DNA of 36,314 nucleotides, from the IMG/VR virus record IMGVR_UViG_3300032163_000059, positions 1 through 36,314 of that record; one strand, given 5' to 3'. Each line of letters starts with the position of its first letter. Positions within the stretch are counted from its first letter, which is position 1. A program made the translations under genes and the position numbers. A model generated the notes under the pieces. It ran no database searches and was not told where the DNA came from. It saw only the letters and a program-made list of their open reading frames with translations. The DNA comes from a virus. Shown one piece after another: positions 25,851 to 35,987 of the stretch.

Positions 25851-28800
25851 GGCTTTCCTTTCTTACCTTGAATTTGCTGAATCAATTCATCTGCTATGCG
25901 CCGCATTTCGGCTGCTTTCTGTTCTGGCGGGATAACCTGCATTCGGGCTACTTCGCGCGTCTTGTTGAAAACCTTTTCATACACAGATTTCTTCATCATG
26001 TCGGGTATTCCGTCCCATGAGTCCGACCCTACAATTTGTCTGAGAATGTCATGCGCCAATTTCCCGGATATGCCGGTGAATTGGTTTTGCTGTTCGGGTG
26101 TCAGCGTTACCTTTCCTATTTCTTTTTGATGCATGGATGGCAGTTCGACGCTCTTGGGCGCTTTGGCTACGCCTACACCCAGCCTGGCAGCCTCAGTGCG
26201 CACCTTGTCATTGCTGACATCTGATTCCGTTATGGGAGAAACCGCACCAAGTCGCTCACGCGTCTGGATGGGCTGCCCGAATACATCCAGATTTGGTAAA
26301 AGATTGTCTCGCAATCCTGGAATGCGCGCCATTACCGCTTCACGCACGCTGTTTACCTCACGCCCTACCGGATCAAGCATAGCGGTTGGCTGGCCAACGA
26401 TATTTGGAATAGATGATGCAGCGAACTGTTCAACGAGTTTCGGCCCGAATCTTTCCGGTTCATCCAACGCCCGAATGATATTGGTAAAACCCTGCAAGAA
26501 GGTCTGGCTGGTAATGGCATTGGCAAAGGCGACAGAGAGCATTTTTGGAATCTTGTCTGATTCGTTTGCATCCATGCGATGCCACACTTCGCCAATGTCA
26601 GCAGCCATCCCCATCAATGTGCCAACAGGCTGCAAACGCTGGTAGTTGTACCAAGTTCCGTTGATCTTGATCGAATACGGTTGCCAGCCTGCGGCCATCG
26701 CCACCCTGCGCTTGGCCGGGTCTGGATCACCGGCACCGCTGATTTGTCCGTCCAGTGCATAGGAAAAGATGGCGGACATGATGCCAGTGCCAAGCATGAC
26801 TTCAGCCATGGCATGATCCCGGGCAATGCCGCCTTCTGCAATCGCAGTTCGCCATTCCTTTATGGCTGGTGCAAACGGTGTCATGCGGATCAGTTCCTTG
26901 GCAATGTTGCCAGGGGTGCGGATGAACGGAACCATAAATTCGAGATGCCAAGTCTTGACGAAAGACTGAACAGCATGCCCTTTATCGCCCATGTCGGCAT
27001 TAAATGTGTAGCGTTGGCCGGCGTCCCAAATCTGCTGCACCATTTCCGGCGAAGGGTTCTGCATGATCTCAATCGTGCGCTCACGGAATTCGCGCGTTGT
27101 CGGGTTCAGCCCTTCGGTGATGGCTTGGCGCGTGGCCAACGCAAAAGTCTCACCGCTTTCGTTCATCGCTTTGAACACCGCATCTTCAGCGCCAAGCGCG
27201 CGGAACGGAAGGCGGATGATTTCACCTTTCTTTCCCTCAATTGCATGGCGGAATGATTCGGCCTTACCAACCATCGCATCTTCCTTGGCCAACATCGCAG
27301 CGCCAATCTTCAGCCCATTTTTTGTGCCCTCAAGGATGCCGGCCATCCGGGCGAGCGGTTCGAATGCGGATAATCTCTCGCCTACCGGCGCGCCGCGCAA
27401 GGCTCCGATGGTGGCAGCCAGCGCATCAATAGGCACGCGCATGGTAGCAAATGTCGTGTTGCCCATGATGTTGGCAAGGTGCGTCACCGGCCCGGATACC
27501 AGGCCAGATTTCCAACCCTCGATCAACTTTTCCCATGTGCTTGCCTTGGTCGCTTCTTTGGCGAACTTCGCCATACCTTCTTTTGTGTCGATTTCCCCAA
27601 TCATGCGCGCCAGCTCGTGCGGATCATGCCCATATTGGGTGAATAAGTTGCTGGTATTCCTGGCAATATCGGCCATCTGCTTGGCGGCTTTGCGAGCATT
27701 CAGCGCGCGGGCTATCTCTGCACCGTTCCCCTGATCAACCGCCTGCAAGAAAGCAAGGTTTTCAATGGCTACAACTTGCGCCTTTATGTCCTCTGGCGTG
27801 GCTTCTGGCCCCTTCGCTCTGACGTTACGCGCTGCCTCGGCCACATCGAATGCGGCTTTCTGTGCCATCGATTCCCATGCCATTGCACGCGCCGCCAGGT
27901 TCTTGAAGTCTCCCCCGTTCGCCTGAAGACCAGAGTTTTTGATGATCTCCATTGCCTTGGCTTGGGTGGTGTCCCATGATTCCTTGCCGCGCACTGCCTC
28001 GATCTGCTTTTCAAACACTTCGGAAATCCGGGCATGCACCGCCTTCACATCCTCCGGGCTTTCGACGTACTTGTAGTTGATGTGGTTCGGGGCTTTCTCC
28101 GATGTGATTTTGCCCATTGGGTTTTCCATCACTGCGGCGATGTTCAGCGCGTGCTGGCTATCAGGAAGGGTATTCTTGACCATCATTTCCCGAGCAATTG
28201 GTACGTAAGCCACGGGGATGGGTATTTCAGCAGAATTGGTTGCGTCAGCGGCCTTGCCATGAGTTGCAGAGTCAGCAGGTTGAGACATCAAATCGGCTTT
28301 GATTGTTGGGTCTGCATGCGCATCAGCCACCACCTGGCTGGGTGGTATTCCGGTTTTTTCGACAATCGCCGCCAACTTTCCGTTTAAGTCTTTCGCCTTG
28401 GCCGGATCACCTCCGGCCAGCACCGTTGCGGCATCGCTGAGCTCCTTCGGCTTCACAAAGGTTGGATTTCCACGCGGCCCAAAGACCCCGAAGCCTGCAC
28501 CGATGATCCCGTTCAATAAGGCATCTTCGAAAGTTGCCGGTGTCTGCATATCTGTAGGCATGTTGTTGTTGGTGTACTGCCGATTCACCTCACCCGTTAC
28601 AGTCCCAGCCGCAAAACCAGAAGCCGCCCTGACAGCGACATTCCCGCCAGCCGAAAACGGGATGATCGCCATTGCTGTGCTGGTCAGGTAAGCAGACTTC
28701 GCCGCGTTGAATGCCGCCAGGCCATCGTTAGTATGCTCAAAAACTTTCTGCCCGGACTCGATAGCAGAACTCATGGAAGGTGCTGCCATGGCCCCTATGC

Positions 28801-29248
28801 CGTGCCGAAGCATGCCGGTAATGGTTGGCCATAGATCGGTGGCCGCTTGCAGTGTGGATGCGGCTGGGGCGGCTGGCATGGTCAGTTGAGCGCCAATGAT
28901 GGTTCCAGCAACGCCGCCGACTGTGTGCGATATCTTGCCGATTACCCCCGCATCCGGGCGCACGGCCATATCTTCTTTGATTTTATCGAGCGGGGCAGTG
29001 GTCAATGAATACCACTTATCAGCCAGCTTGGTTCCAAATGCTTTGTCTATCGCCAAGGGGATTGTCGCACCGGCCAGGCTCAAACTTTTGAATCCGGTAG
29101 CGGCTACCAGGTTGGCTCCCTTGAGAATATCAAGGGGCACATTTTCCAGATCGTTCCCGATGTGGGATTGCTCTGTTGGCTTGGCTGTGGCCAAGTCAAA
29201 TCCTGTTGATATTGGTTCCGGCTTGGCTGTTGCAAGATCGAATGGCAT
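25847..29248 (-). CDS. Large internal virion / DNA-ejection protein, 1133 aa
   Basis: 1133 residues. The N-terminus has two copies of FDLATAKP (residues 3-10 and 18-25). A hydrophobic stretch (about 100-220, with GVAGTIIGAQLTMPAAPAA and similar) could interact with membrane, and the rest is long and helical with A/K/E bias (ALNARKAAKQMADIARNTS). Large proteins in this place, after two smaller internal proteins, are the gp16-like ejection proteins of podoviruses. No lytic transglycosylase motif was recognised. TAATG overlap with the preceding gene shows coupled translation. Confidence 0.8.
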   Translation of the reverse strand: MPFDLATAKPEPISTGFDLATAKPTEQSHIGNDLENVPLDILKGANLVAATGFKSLSLAGATIPLAIDKAFGTKLADKWYSLTTAPLDKIKEDMAVRPDAGVIGKISHTVGGVAGTIIGAQLTMPAAPAASTLQAATDLWPTITGMLRHGIGAMAAPSMSSAIESGQKVFEHTNDGLAAFNAAKSAYLTSTAMAIIPFSAGGNVAVRAASGFAAGTVTGEVNRQYTNNNMPTDMQTPATFEDALLNGIIGAGFGVFGPRGNPTFVKPKELSDAATVLAGGDPAKAKDLNGKLAAIVEKTGIPPSQVVADAHADPTIKADLMSQPADSATHGKAADATNSAEIPIPVAYVPIAREMMVKNTLPDSQHALNIAAVMENPMGKITSEKAPNHINYKYVESPEDVKAVHARISEVFEKQIEAVRGKESWDTTQAKAMEIIKNSGLQANGGDFKNLAARAMAWESMAQKAAFDVAEAARNVRAKGPEATPEDIKAQVVAIENLAFLQAVDQGNGAEIARALNARKAAKQMADIARNTSNLFTQYGHDPHELARMIGEIDTKEGMAKFAKEATKASTWEKLIEGWKSGLVSGPVTHLANIMGNTTFATMRVPIDALAATIGALRGAPVGERLSAFEPLARMAGILEGTKNGLKIGAAMLAKEDAMVGKAESFRHAIEGKKGEIIRLPFRALGAEDAVFKAMNESGETFALATRQAITEGLNPTTREFRERTIEIMQNPSPEMVQQIWDAGQRYTFNADMGDKGHAVQSFVKTWHLEFMVPFIRTPGNIAKELIRMTPFAPAIKEWRTAIAEGGIARDHAMAEVMLGTGIMSAIFSYALDGQISGAGDPDPAKRRVAMAAGWQPYSIKINGTWYNYQRLQPVGTLMGMAADIGEVWHRMDANESDKIPKMLSVAFANAITSQTFLQGFTNIIRALDEPERFGPKLVEQFAASSIPNIVGQPTAMLDPVGREVNSVREAVMARIPGLRDNLLPNLDVFGQPIQTRERLGAVSPITESDVSNDKVRTEAARLGVGVAKAPKSVELPSMHQKEIGKVTLTPEQQNQFTGISGKLAHDILRQIVGSDSWDGIPDMMKKSVYEKVFNKTREVARMQVIPPEQKAAEMRRIADELIQQIQGKKGKP

Positions 29249-30798
29249 TACTTGACCTCTTCATATTGCTTGCCGTCCGGACTGACATAAGCCTTGTTTC
29301 CCTTGGCATCCGTCTGCAATTTCCAGCCTTTAGCGTTCTTTGGCGGAACATCTTTGCGGGCGCGCGGGTTGTCTTGCGCTGCCTCTCTAAGAATTTGGCC
29401 AGATAATTGCTCGACTTGATTCTTGATCACATCGGCACCGCTGGAAGCAAAACCATTGATGGTCTTACCAAGGTAATCTTTGCTGGTTGGATCGAGAAGA
29501 TCGTGCACCGATTTCCCAGCCTTGCGCTGCTCCGCAAACTGCTGGTCGAAATAAGTGTTCCATTTATAAAAATTCTCTGCGCCCTTCGGGTCTTTACCCA
29601 TGATCGTGGTCAGATCGATTCTGTCCTGGGCCATTTTCTTGAAGCCTTTAATCATCTCACCTTCAGGCTGATTCTTACCCTCAACTTCAGCACGTAACCG
29701 GCTCATGTCGGTGATAGACAGCCCTTTGCCCACATAGGGGTAGATCTGATCGGGTGCGGTAATTGCATTGGCTGTGCCGGGTGCCGCATGTATCCGGTTG
29801 AAGATGTCCATGAAGGTGCCCGGATCGGTTCTATCCATTCCCTTGACTGACGATTCGATGATGTTCTTCATGTGCAACTTCTGCTCAAAATCAAGCGTTG
29901 GATTTTTTAGCACCTCAGTAACCGTGAGCTTACCCTTTGTGGTCCGGGTCAAATAATCCTGCATGATCTGGTCCTGCTGTTGCCGTTTCTCGTGTTCCGC
30001 CATCACGCGCGCCTGGTTCGCGTCAATGATGGTGCCGTGAATCTGCTCTTCGACCTTGTAGAGAAGTTGCGTGCGTACATTCGTGTCGAGCTTGTCAGAG
30101 TAGGTTCCCTTGGGGTCTTTCAGGTCGGCCTGTATCGCCTGTAATGCGGTAACGCTGTGGCTATTGCGCTCGATGTTTGCAGCAACTGCATTTGTCCAAG
30201 TCTTGTCGGTGAATTCCTGTTTGAGCTTGGCCCATTCCTTGCCGTAGGATTTAACCCCCTCTGCATCGTAGGCGTTAAGAGAAGCTAGTTCTTTCGTTAC
30301 ATCTGCACCCGGCATACCAGCCAGTTTCCCGATTTTGTCCATGCCCAAGTCGACGGCAGACTTCTGTTCCATCGTAAGCGCACCGGATATCATCGGCTGA
30401 ATCGAGTTCATGCCTTCGGCAAAGGTTTGCGGAATGGCGCCCTTCAAATGCTCTGCAATGATTGGATCGCCGAACGAAGTAGGGTCCGGCTTCTGTATCG
30501 CGTCCACCAATTCCTTATATTTCGCCGGAGCATCTGCGGAGCTGACTGAGCCATCCTTAAGCATTCCTGCGAGGGTAAGCCCAGCAGCCTTTGCAGATAA
30601 CTGGTAGTCCTGAAGGGCATTAGCTGCTTTCACCCGATTCAGTGCCTTCTGATCTTCCTGCATTTGGTCGGCGACGTTCATTGCCATGCCGCCAGCCTTC
30701 TGCAATCCTTCCCCGGAATTGAAAGCACCGGCCGGAATGTTTACGCGGGGAGCCGCATCGGGGATTGCGTTACCAAAGTTGCCTAACGGGATTTGCAT
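29248..30798 (-). CDS. Internal virion / ejection protein, 516 aa
   Basis: Start ATG 30798 (MQIPLGNFGNAIPDAAPRVN); the frame further upstream overlaps the gene before. Mostly helical (GGMAMNVADQMQEDQKALNRVKAANALQDYQLSAKAAGLT), with charged coiled segments in the middle, ending GNKAYVSPDGKQYEEVK. Position between a small gp14-like and a large gp16-like protein indicates a gp15-like ejection protein that forms part of the channel through the cell envelope. The sequence alone gives no domain. Confidence 0.75.
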   Translation of the reverse strand: MQIPLGNFGNAIPDAAPRVNIPAGAFNSGEGLQKAGGMAMNVADQMQEDQKALNRVKAANALQDYQLSAKAAGLTLAGMLKDGSVSSADAPAKYKELVDAIQKPDPTSFGDPIIAEHLKGAIPQTFAEGMNSIQPMISGALTMEQKSAVDLGMDKIGKLAGMPGADVTKELASLNAYDAEGVKSYGKEWAKLKQEFTDKTWTNAVAANIERNSHSVTALQAIQADLKDPKGTYSDKLDTNVRTQLLYKVEEQIHGTIIDANQARVMAEHEKRQQQDQIMQDYLTRTTKGKLTVTEVLKNPTLDFEQKLHMKNIIESSVKGMDRTDPGTFMDIFNRIHAAPGTANAITAPDQIYPYVGKGLSITDMSRLRAEVEGKNQPEGEMIKGFKKMAQDRIDLTTIMGKDPKGAENFYKWNTYFDQQFAEQRKAGKSVHDLLDPTSKDYLGKTINGFASSGADVIKNQVEQLSGQILREAAQDNPRARKDVPPKNAKGWKLQTDAKGNKAYVSPDGKQYEEVK

Positions 30799-30799
30799 A

Positions 30800-31252
30800 T
30801 CATGCGCCCTTTTTTGACGTTTTGGCCCACCCACCGGCAACCGTTGCCCCAGCCGCAAGCACTGAGTTTGTCACCGCATTGTCACCAGCCTTACCGAGCA
30901 ACTGAGATTCCTGTTGTGCCGAGGTGGTGATGCGCTTGCCGTTCAGGATAGAGGTCAGTGCATCTTGCTCACTGTTCTGTGTGATGTTCTTCTGGATTTC
31001 TAGCGGCGTACCTTCCCCGAGCTTTACTCCAGAACCTGCAAGCGAGGCATTCGCAGCGCCTACCTGAGCGCGTCCGGCCTTGCGAATCTTTTCTGCCTGT
31101 GCCGTGGCAGCATCGGAACGGTAAGCTGCATCGTTCAGGGTTTGCTGCGCCTGGGCGTTATACATTTCTTTTTGCTGCTGGCCCTGCTGAATCTGGCCCA
31201 CGGCAGTCATCGCAGTACCGGCCAGCAATGCAATTTCAATTCCAGTACACAT
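30800..31252 (-). CDS. Small internal virion protein (gp14-like)
   Basis: 150 residues: MCTGIEIALLAGTAMTAVGQIQ, then an alanine/glutamine-rich helix (QGQQQKEMYNAQAQQTLNDAAYRSDAATAQAEKIRKAGRAQVGAANASLAGSGVKLGEGTPLEI). The N-terminal hydrophobic segment and AQAEKIRKxGRAQVGAANASLAASGV pattern are characteristic of podovirus internal protein A or gp14. It probably forms the outer-membrane part of the ejection channel. One base separates it from the next gene. Confidence 0.85.
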   Translation of the reverse strand: MCTGIEIALLAGTAMTAVGQIQQGQQQKEMYNAQAQQTLNDAAYRSDAATAQAEKIRKAGRAQVGAANASLAGSGVKLGEGTPLEIQKNITQNSEQDALTSILNGKRITTSAQQESQLLGKAGDNAVTNSVLAAGATVAGGWAKTSKKGA

Positions 31253-31253
31253 T

Positions 31254-31709
31254 TCACACCTCGAAGCCGAATGAAAAAGGTTTTAGCCCGATGGCCAGAT
31301 AAAGCGCGGTCGTTTCTTCAGTCATCACGCCGGTCGATATTCCAATCTGAATCAGTTTCGCATTCATCATCTTGCCCCACTGAATATAGGCTCGCGCAAG
31401 GCGTACTGCGGTCAAGCCGCCGCGATGCTCTGGCAGGATGAAAACGCCATATTCATTGGCCACCAAATCATCAGAGAACCAGTGTGGCGCAACAAATCCA
31501 GCAACAGCACCGATCACATCACCGCCCCGTTCTGCTACCAGCAGCAAGCAGTTCTGTGAGCTCATTAGGGTGACAAACAGGTTTAGTACCTTGTCGTGAG
31601 AGAAAGACAGTTTAGAATACCGGGGGGATTCTGCATGCATGGATACTGCAATCAGCATCAGCAGATCAAGATCATCTTTTGTGGCAGGCCGGATGGTAGT
31701 TTTTCCCAT
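31254..31709 (-). CDS. GNAT-like N-acetyltransferase domain protein
   Basis: 151 residues. GNAT pattern: IRPATKDDLDLLMLIAVSMHAESPRYSKL at the N-terminus, LLLVAERGGDVIGAVAGFVA, YGVFILPEHRGGLTAVRLARAYIQWGKMMNAKLIQIGIS (acetyl-CoA binding region with R-GG) and TALYLAIGLKPFSFGFEV. Acetyltransferase-like genes at this place between tail tube and ejection genes are frequent in this group of podoviruses. Target is unknown; modification of a virion or host protein is possible. Confidence 0.8.
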   Translation of the reverse strand: MGKTTIRPATKDDLDLLMLIAVSMHAESPRYSKLSFSHDKVLNLFVTLMSSQNCLLLVAERGGDVIGAVAGFVAPHWFSDDLVANEYGVFILPEHRGGLTAVRLARAYIQWGKMMNAKLIQIGISTGVMTEETTALYLAIGLKPFSFGFEV

Positions 31710-31710
31710 G

Positions 31711-33957
31711 TCAACCGCCGTTAATCGTCACTGAACGCACGATCCCCAGCACGCTAAAGGGGAAGGGCGCGGCCTGTGACAGCGTGACGCTCCCGCCATC
31801 ATCCCAGCCTATCATTGACGCCGTTACCAGTTCGCTTTGAAGCGCTGGGGGGAAATCAAGCTGTGTTGGCCCAACCGTTCGCCCTGGTAGCACTTCATCC
31901 CCGTTAATTGTCAGGCTGGCGGTATTGTAAACCTGCACGTAAAAAGCATTGACACTGAGCGCTGAACCAATGCTAGACCCTTCTTGCGTTTGAACTACGG
32001 GAGGCAGCAGGCCGATGCTTGGGAAATACATCAGCCCGATCAGGGTGCGTTTGGCGGTACGCGGCAACGTTATCTGGCCAGACGTAACGGTAAAGGTGCC
32101 CATGTCCACGCCATCGGCCAAACAGCGCACCGTCTTTCCTTCGAGATGGCCAAGACCGGTCCATACTGCCTTGCCTACCGCATCATCCTGGCTGATGGCA
32201 CAATCGAGCTGAAATCCCCAATTAAATGGCTCATCGCCAAGAGGAAATGTATTCGGGTCGGGGGATGCAGTTCCATAAATTGGATACCAGCTCGATTGCA
32301 TACGCTCAACTAAGCGCACGATGCTGCCATTAACCGAGCGCCGGACAATCATCCAAACCTGCTCACTGTCACCAGAAGGAATCACCGCAATAGATTCGAC
32401 AGCGCCATCCGTTTCGTGATTGTTCCAGGCGATTACGTCCAGCTCGCGGTCAAAGGTAACGCTCACCAGCTTGCCGTTGGTCATTGCCATCCAGATGATA
32501 GGGTCAGGCTCTTGCTGCAATGCCATGCAGGCCACACCCGTTTCGGTGATATGCGCCGCCAATGTGGTAATGTCGGGGGATTTGTAGCCGTCCTGGGTAA
32601 AGTCGTAGCTCATGGCGCGCAACTTGCGCCCAGCGCGCTGCGGAAACAGGGTTTCTTTTCCTACCTGAATCGGTCTAACCGTCTTTGACCCATGCGGCGA
32701 TTGAGGCTTAACCTGTACGTTGGTTGGGGTGATGGGTTTCTCGACGCCACCACGCATTGAGAATTCACCGCCGTATGTCAGCACCATCAGATTCAGCGCT
32801 GACACTAGATAGTTAATCATGTTCGCCTGGTTGTTGTTACCGGCCAATGTAAAAGCGAATGCATCATCATCGTTAATGCCGATGGTGTAATCCAGTACTT
32901 CCCCTGATTTGCTTCCCCATACGGTCTGCGGGTTCTTGGTTGTTCCGGCTGTAACAAGGCGTTGCTCATGCAGTGTACCGGCACGCGGGTATCCGTTAGC
33001 CGTGCCCCATGCAGAAGACTCAAGAGTCCACGCAAGCGCCGGAGCGGCTACTGTCGAAGTCAGTTCCTTGATGATGGTGCCGGAAACAGCCAGAGCGGTA
33101 GAGTAAGCAGTGATTTTGACTAGTCCACTGTTCAGACGCACAAATTTTCCGACATCGCTTGCGCGCCATCCATCTGTTGTCAGCGTCAGCGTAATCGACG
33201 CGCCTACCGGGTCTTTGGACGAGGCGGCGCAGGAGGTCTGCGGACTCGAATCGAGATTCCATAAGCCGGAAGTGATTGCCGTTGAATCGAATATCACCTT
33301 AACCTCGACCGTCACATGCGTTGTGTCGGTGAATCCCGTTATCGCAGCGATACCGGCATTCCATGTAATAGCCCTGCCTACATCTGAAGTAAGGAATACC
33401 GCAGAAGCAGCCGTCATGGTGCGACCGGTGCCGACCGTGTTCGCGGAAAGAGTCAGCGCAACGGCGTAATAAGCGCCCTGCTCTGCAAAGGGCGTGGTCG
33501 TGAATGGCGCTGGTGAACAATCCCATTTGTTTTCAGCAAAATATCGAACTCTGTTCGGGTACACGCTGCCATGGAACATGAACATCGCATCCTCGTCTTG
33601 CGAATGATCAAGATCGGCAATATAGGCTTCGGTGTAGGGCGTCACGATCTCATAAGGTCCGGCAACCTGCGTTCCGTCCTGCTTGAATACACGCATGTAC
33701 AGATCGCCGAATTCAAGCATGTAGGCAGTATCCCGGTTGATCACGTAGGGAACGAGAATCGACTTCTTGGCTGAGTTCTTAGTAGTTGCAATGTATTGGG
33801 TTCCGGCGCGCTTGTCTGCACTGCCCAAAGTGCGAGAAATAACATTAACCATTCGCTTCGCTGCGTTGGGATACCGGGCAATATCAACCCGGCTGGATGC
33901 TTTTGGCGAAAGCTCACCAGATGAAAAGTTGCTTTGGAGTATTCGGACTTTGGCCAT
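31711..33957 (-). CDS. Tail tubular protein B / nozzle (gp12-like)
   Basis: 748 residues. N-terminal signature: ILQSNFSSGELSPKASSRVDIARYPNAAKRMVNVISRTLGSADKRAGTQYIA, VPYVINRDTAYMLEFGDLYMRVFKQDGTQV, and HSQDEDAMFMFHGSVYPNRVRYF. This is typical of the gp12-like nozzle family, which closes the tail and mounts fibres. The middle contains immunoglobulin-like or beta segments and the rest follows family pattern. TAATG overlap with the adaptor gene. Confidence 0.9.
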   Translation of the reverse strand: MAKVRILQSNFSSGELSPKASSRVDIARYPNAAKRMVNVISRTLGSADKRAGTQYIATTKNSAKKSILVPYVINRDTAYMLEFGDLYMRVFKQDGTQVAGPYEIVTPYTEAYIADLDHSQDEDAMFMFHGSVYPNRVRYFAENKWDCSPAPFTTTPFAEQGAYYAVALTLSANTVGTGRTMTAASAVFLTSDVGRAITWNAGIAAITGFTDTTHVTVEVKVIFDSTAITSGLWNLDSSPQTSCAASSKDPVGASITLTLTTDGWRASDVGKFVRLNSGLVKITAYSTALAVSGTIIKELTSTVAAPALAWTLESSAWGTANGYPRAGTLHEQRLVTAGTTKNPQTVWGSKSGEVLDYTIGINDDDAFAFTLAGNNNQANMINYLVSALNLMVLTYGGEFSMRGGVEKPITPTNVQVKPQSPHGSKTVRPIQVGKETLFPQRAGRKLRAMSYDFTQDGYKSPDITTLAAHITETGVACMALQQEPDPIIWMAMTNGKLVSVTFDRELDVIAWNNHETDGAVESIAVIPSGDSEQVWMIVRRSVNGSIVRLVERMQSSWYPIYGTASPDPNTFPLGDEPFNWGFQLDCAISQDDAVGKAVWTGLGHLEGKTVRCLADGVDMGTFTVTSGQITLPRTAKRTLIGLMYFPSIGLLPPVVQTQEGSSIGSALSVNAFYVQVYNTASLTINGDEVLPGRTVGPTQLDFPPALQSELVTASMIGWDDGGSVTLSQAAPFPFSVLGIVRSVTINGG

Positions 33958-34526
33958 TACCGATACCGGCTCGACAATAGCGGGAAGTCGCCCAGCGTTT
34001 CCGGTGGCGCTTCTTGTCCATCCACAGCACGCGCCGTCTTGAGTACCATCTTCACGATTTCCTCTTCCGTGGCCTGCTTGGTAGTAGACTTTGTAATCGG
34101 GTAAGTCAAGGCCGCGACCATTACCTGCGTCATAGCATCAATAAGAATGGCATCCCAAGTGGCCTCGACATCATTTTTGAAGATATAGCGTAGGTAGCAC
34201 ACATTCCAATTCATCAGGATTTTACGGCCTTCCTGCGCATAATCATCCGCAATACCGTCAAGCCCGACAGAAAGCGTGCGTAGCCAATCATCCGGCAGGG
34301 TAAATTGATAAGCCCAGTCAAATGCTGGAGCATCAACATCGGGAGAGAGAATAACGCGCTTGGTCGCACAATTCCAAGGGTGTAGGCGCAACACCTTGTC
34401 ACGCTTGGATTGGTACAGGTTAGCAACCAGCCGCGTCCGATCATTTTCTACAAGGAAGCTGTCAATCGGCTTGTCTCCAAGCAACAGGAGGGCATTGCTA
34501 CAAATTGAAACATCGCTTGTGGACAT
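33957..34526 (-). CDS. Tail tubular protein A / adaptor (gp11-like)
   Basis: 189 residues, the usual size. MSTSDVSICSNALLLLGDKPIDSF, NLYQSKRDKVLRLHPWNCATKRVILSP and FDWAYQFTLPDDWLRTLSVG are clear adaptor-family motifs. The adaptor ring links portal to nozzle. It begins after a rho-independent terminator that separates it from the capsid genes. Confidence 0.92.
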   Translation of the reverse strand: MSTSDVSICSNALLLLGDKPIDSFLVENDRTRLVANLYQSKRDKVLRLHPWNCATKRVILSPDVDAPAFDWAYQFTLPDDWLRTLSVGLDGIADDYAQEGRKILMNWNVCYLRYIFKNDVEATWDAILIDAMTQVMVAALTYPITKSTTKQATEEEIVKMVLKTARAVDGQEAPPETLGDFPLLSSRYR

Positions 34527-34538
34527 AGTGGCTGCCTG

Positions 34539-34569
34539 AAAAAAAACCCGGCCCTTTATCGGAGCCGGG
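34539..34569 (-). terminator. Rho-independent terminator after capsid genes
   Basis: On the minus strand CCCGGC, an 11-base loop, GCCGGG, then eight T. It lies between 34605..35066 and the adaptor gene, which should reduce read-through from capsid into tail genes. Confidence 0.85.
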
Positions 34570-34604
34570 CAAACCCCGTTTACACGGCGGAGGAGACTGG
34601 TTGC

Positions 34605-35066
34605 TTATGGGCCAATGTAGTCCACTTCGATGCGCACTGCCTGGTTTGCCGCCAGTACTGCACCTTGAGCGGTCAGGTATACCTCTGCATCGTATGCCGT
34701 TACCGAGTCGATACCGGCAGCGATCAGCGCACCGTTACCGCAATCCAGTGATGTAGTCGTGGCGGTGGTCAGTGCAGAAACCGCAACCAATCCGTCCGCA
34801 TCAATCACCGTCTTTGCCGCATCGGTCTGGCGCAAGCCAAGATCGAACGTGCTGGACGCAGTGCCGGTGCCGTGATTCTTGCGTACAGCAATCACACGAC
34901 TGCCCTTGGGGATAATTATCCCGGTCGCCATCGTGTCGGCAATCGCCAACTGAGCAAACACCAGCGGCGTAGTGATTACCAGCGTTTGCACCTTACCGTT
35001 CGAACAGTGCGCGATTTTGTTTCCCGCTGCCGTGAGTACCAATTCCTTCGAGCTTACTTCTGCCAT
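34605..35066 (-). CDS. Probable decoration / head protein
   Basis: 153 residues following the capsid gene by 54 bases. All-beta, alanine/threonine-rich (LVLTAAGNKIAHCSNGKVQTLVITTPLVFAQLAIADTMATGIIIPKGSRVIAV, SSTFDLGLRQTDAAKTVID). Small proteins of this kind, directly after the capsid gene and before a terminator, are often head decoration or head-fibre-base proteins. No enzymatic motif. Likely made in large amounts given its position. Confidence 0.7.
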   Translation of the reverse strand: MAEVSSKELVLTAAGNKIAHCSNGKVQTLVITTPLVFAQLAIADTMATGIIIPKGSRVIAVRKNHGTGTASSTFDLGLRQTDAAKTVIDADGLVAVSALTTATTTSLDCGNGALIAAGIDSVTAYDAEVYLTAQGAVLAANQAVRIEVDYIGP

Positions 35067-35120
35067 GATGTGGCTCCTTTAAAAGTTTCAGAACAAGAGG
35101 CCGAAGCCTCCTGTCATGCG

Positions 35121-35987
35121 TTACGCGGTAAAGGCGATTTCAACCACCTTGGCTTCGTCCTGGCGCCCTGCACCGTAGCTTGCGCCCATAGACACTTGCC
35201 ACAAATCCTTTTTGTCAGCGCGCCGCGAAACGTTGCCCTCTTCGTAACCCTTGCCCAAATGAATACCGGACTTGGCCCATGCGTAGGTGTAGAACGATGT
35301 TGATACCTTTGTCATATTCTGGAAGGGAATCCAGGTAAAACCGAGCCATCTGGTCCCGACATTTCCGCTTTGCAGCATTTGCGTTGACAAAAAATCCGCA
35401 TGCGTGAGCGTGGTGTCAGATAGGATCGTGTTCAGAGCCGCATCGTTATACATGATGAACAGTTCTTCGCCGGTTTCTTCATCGCACTCGTTTGCGCGAA
35501 AGATCGACCGTGCCTGAATGATCTTGGCCTTGGTGAATGCTGTTCCACCCACCGCGATTTTCTGACCTGCGGGAAGTACGTTGCTGGTAACACCGTCTTT
35601 GGACAGAATCGTTCCGCCCATCGAGTCATAAATCAACTTGTCCATCTTCCGGTTGCGTCCGTTGATGAGCTGGCGCATATAGTCGCCACCCGTTACCGGA
35701 TTAACCAGCATCTTCGGGATGTCGTTACGATCCAACGGTAGGGCTTTGTAATAGTCCCGCATGGTTGCAATTCGGTTGGTGTGGTTGGTATCACCCCACT
35801 CGGTATCACCATGGCGCACGGTATTTTCATCCATCTCAATAGCCGCCAGGTTGTTGATGGTGAAGCCATCGCCCGAAATGGTCCCGCGATCTGTAACCGC
35901 TTTCATCAGGCGCGATTCGGTTTGCTGTGCTTGAGCACGGATGCTGGTGTCCCATTGCTGGACAAATGCTTGCGTGATTGTACCCAT
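35121..35987 (-). CDS. Major capsid protein
   Basis: 288 residues. It starts MGTITQAFVQQWDTSIRAQA. The segments TIRAQAQQTESRLMKAVTDRGTISGDGFTINNLAAIEMDENTVRHGDTEWGDTNHTNRIATMRDYYKALPLDRNDIPKML and DKLIYDSMGGTIL are recognisable as the podovirus-type capsid family with an HK97-like fold. Unlike usual T7-like order, seven genes and the circle junction separate it from the scaffold. It has its own leader of about 200 bases with structured repeats and a terminator downstream of its partner gene, so it may be expressed as a separate high-level unit. Confidence 0.85.
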   Translation of the reverse strand: MGTITQAFVQQWDTSIRAQAQQTESRLMKAVTDRGTISGDGFTINNLAAIEMDENTVRHGDTEWGDTNHTNRIATMRDYYKALPLDRNDIPKMLVNPVTGGDYMRQLINGRNRKMDKLIYDSMGGTILSKDGVTSNVLPAGQKIAVGGTAFTKAKIIQARSIFRANECDEETGEELFIMYNDAALNTILSDTTLTHADFLSTQMLQSGNVGTRWLGFTWIPFQNMTKVSTSFYTYAWAKSGIHLGKGYEEGNVSRRADKKDLWQVSMGASYGAGRQDEAKVVEIAFTA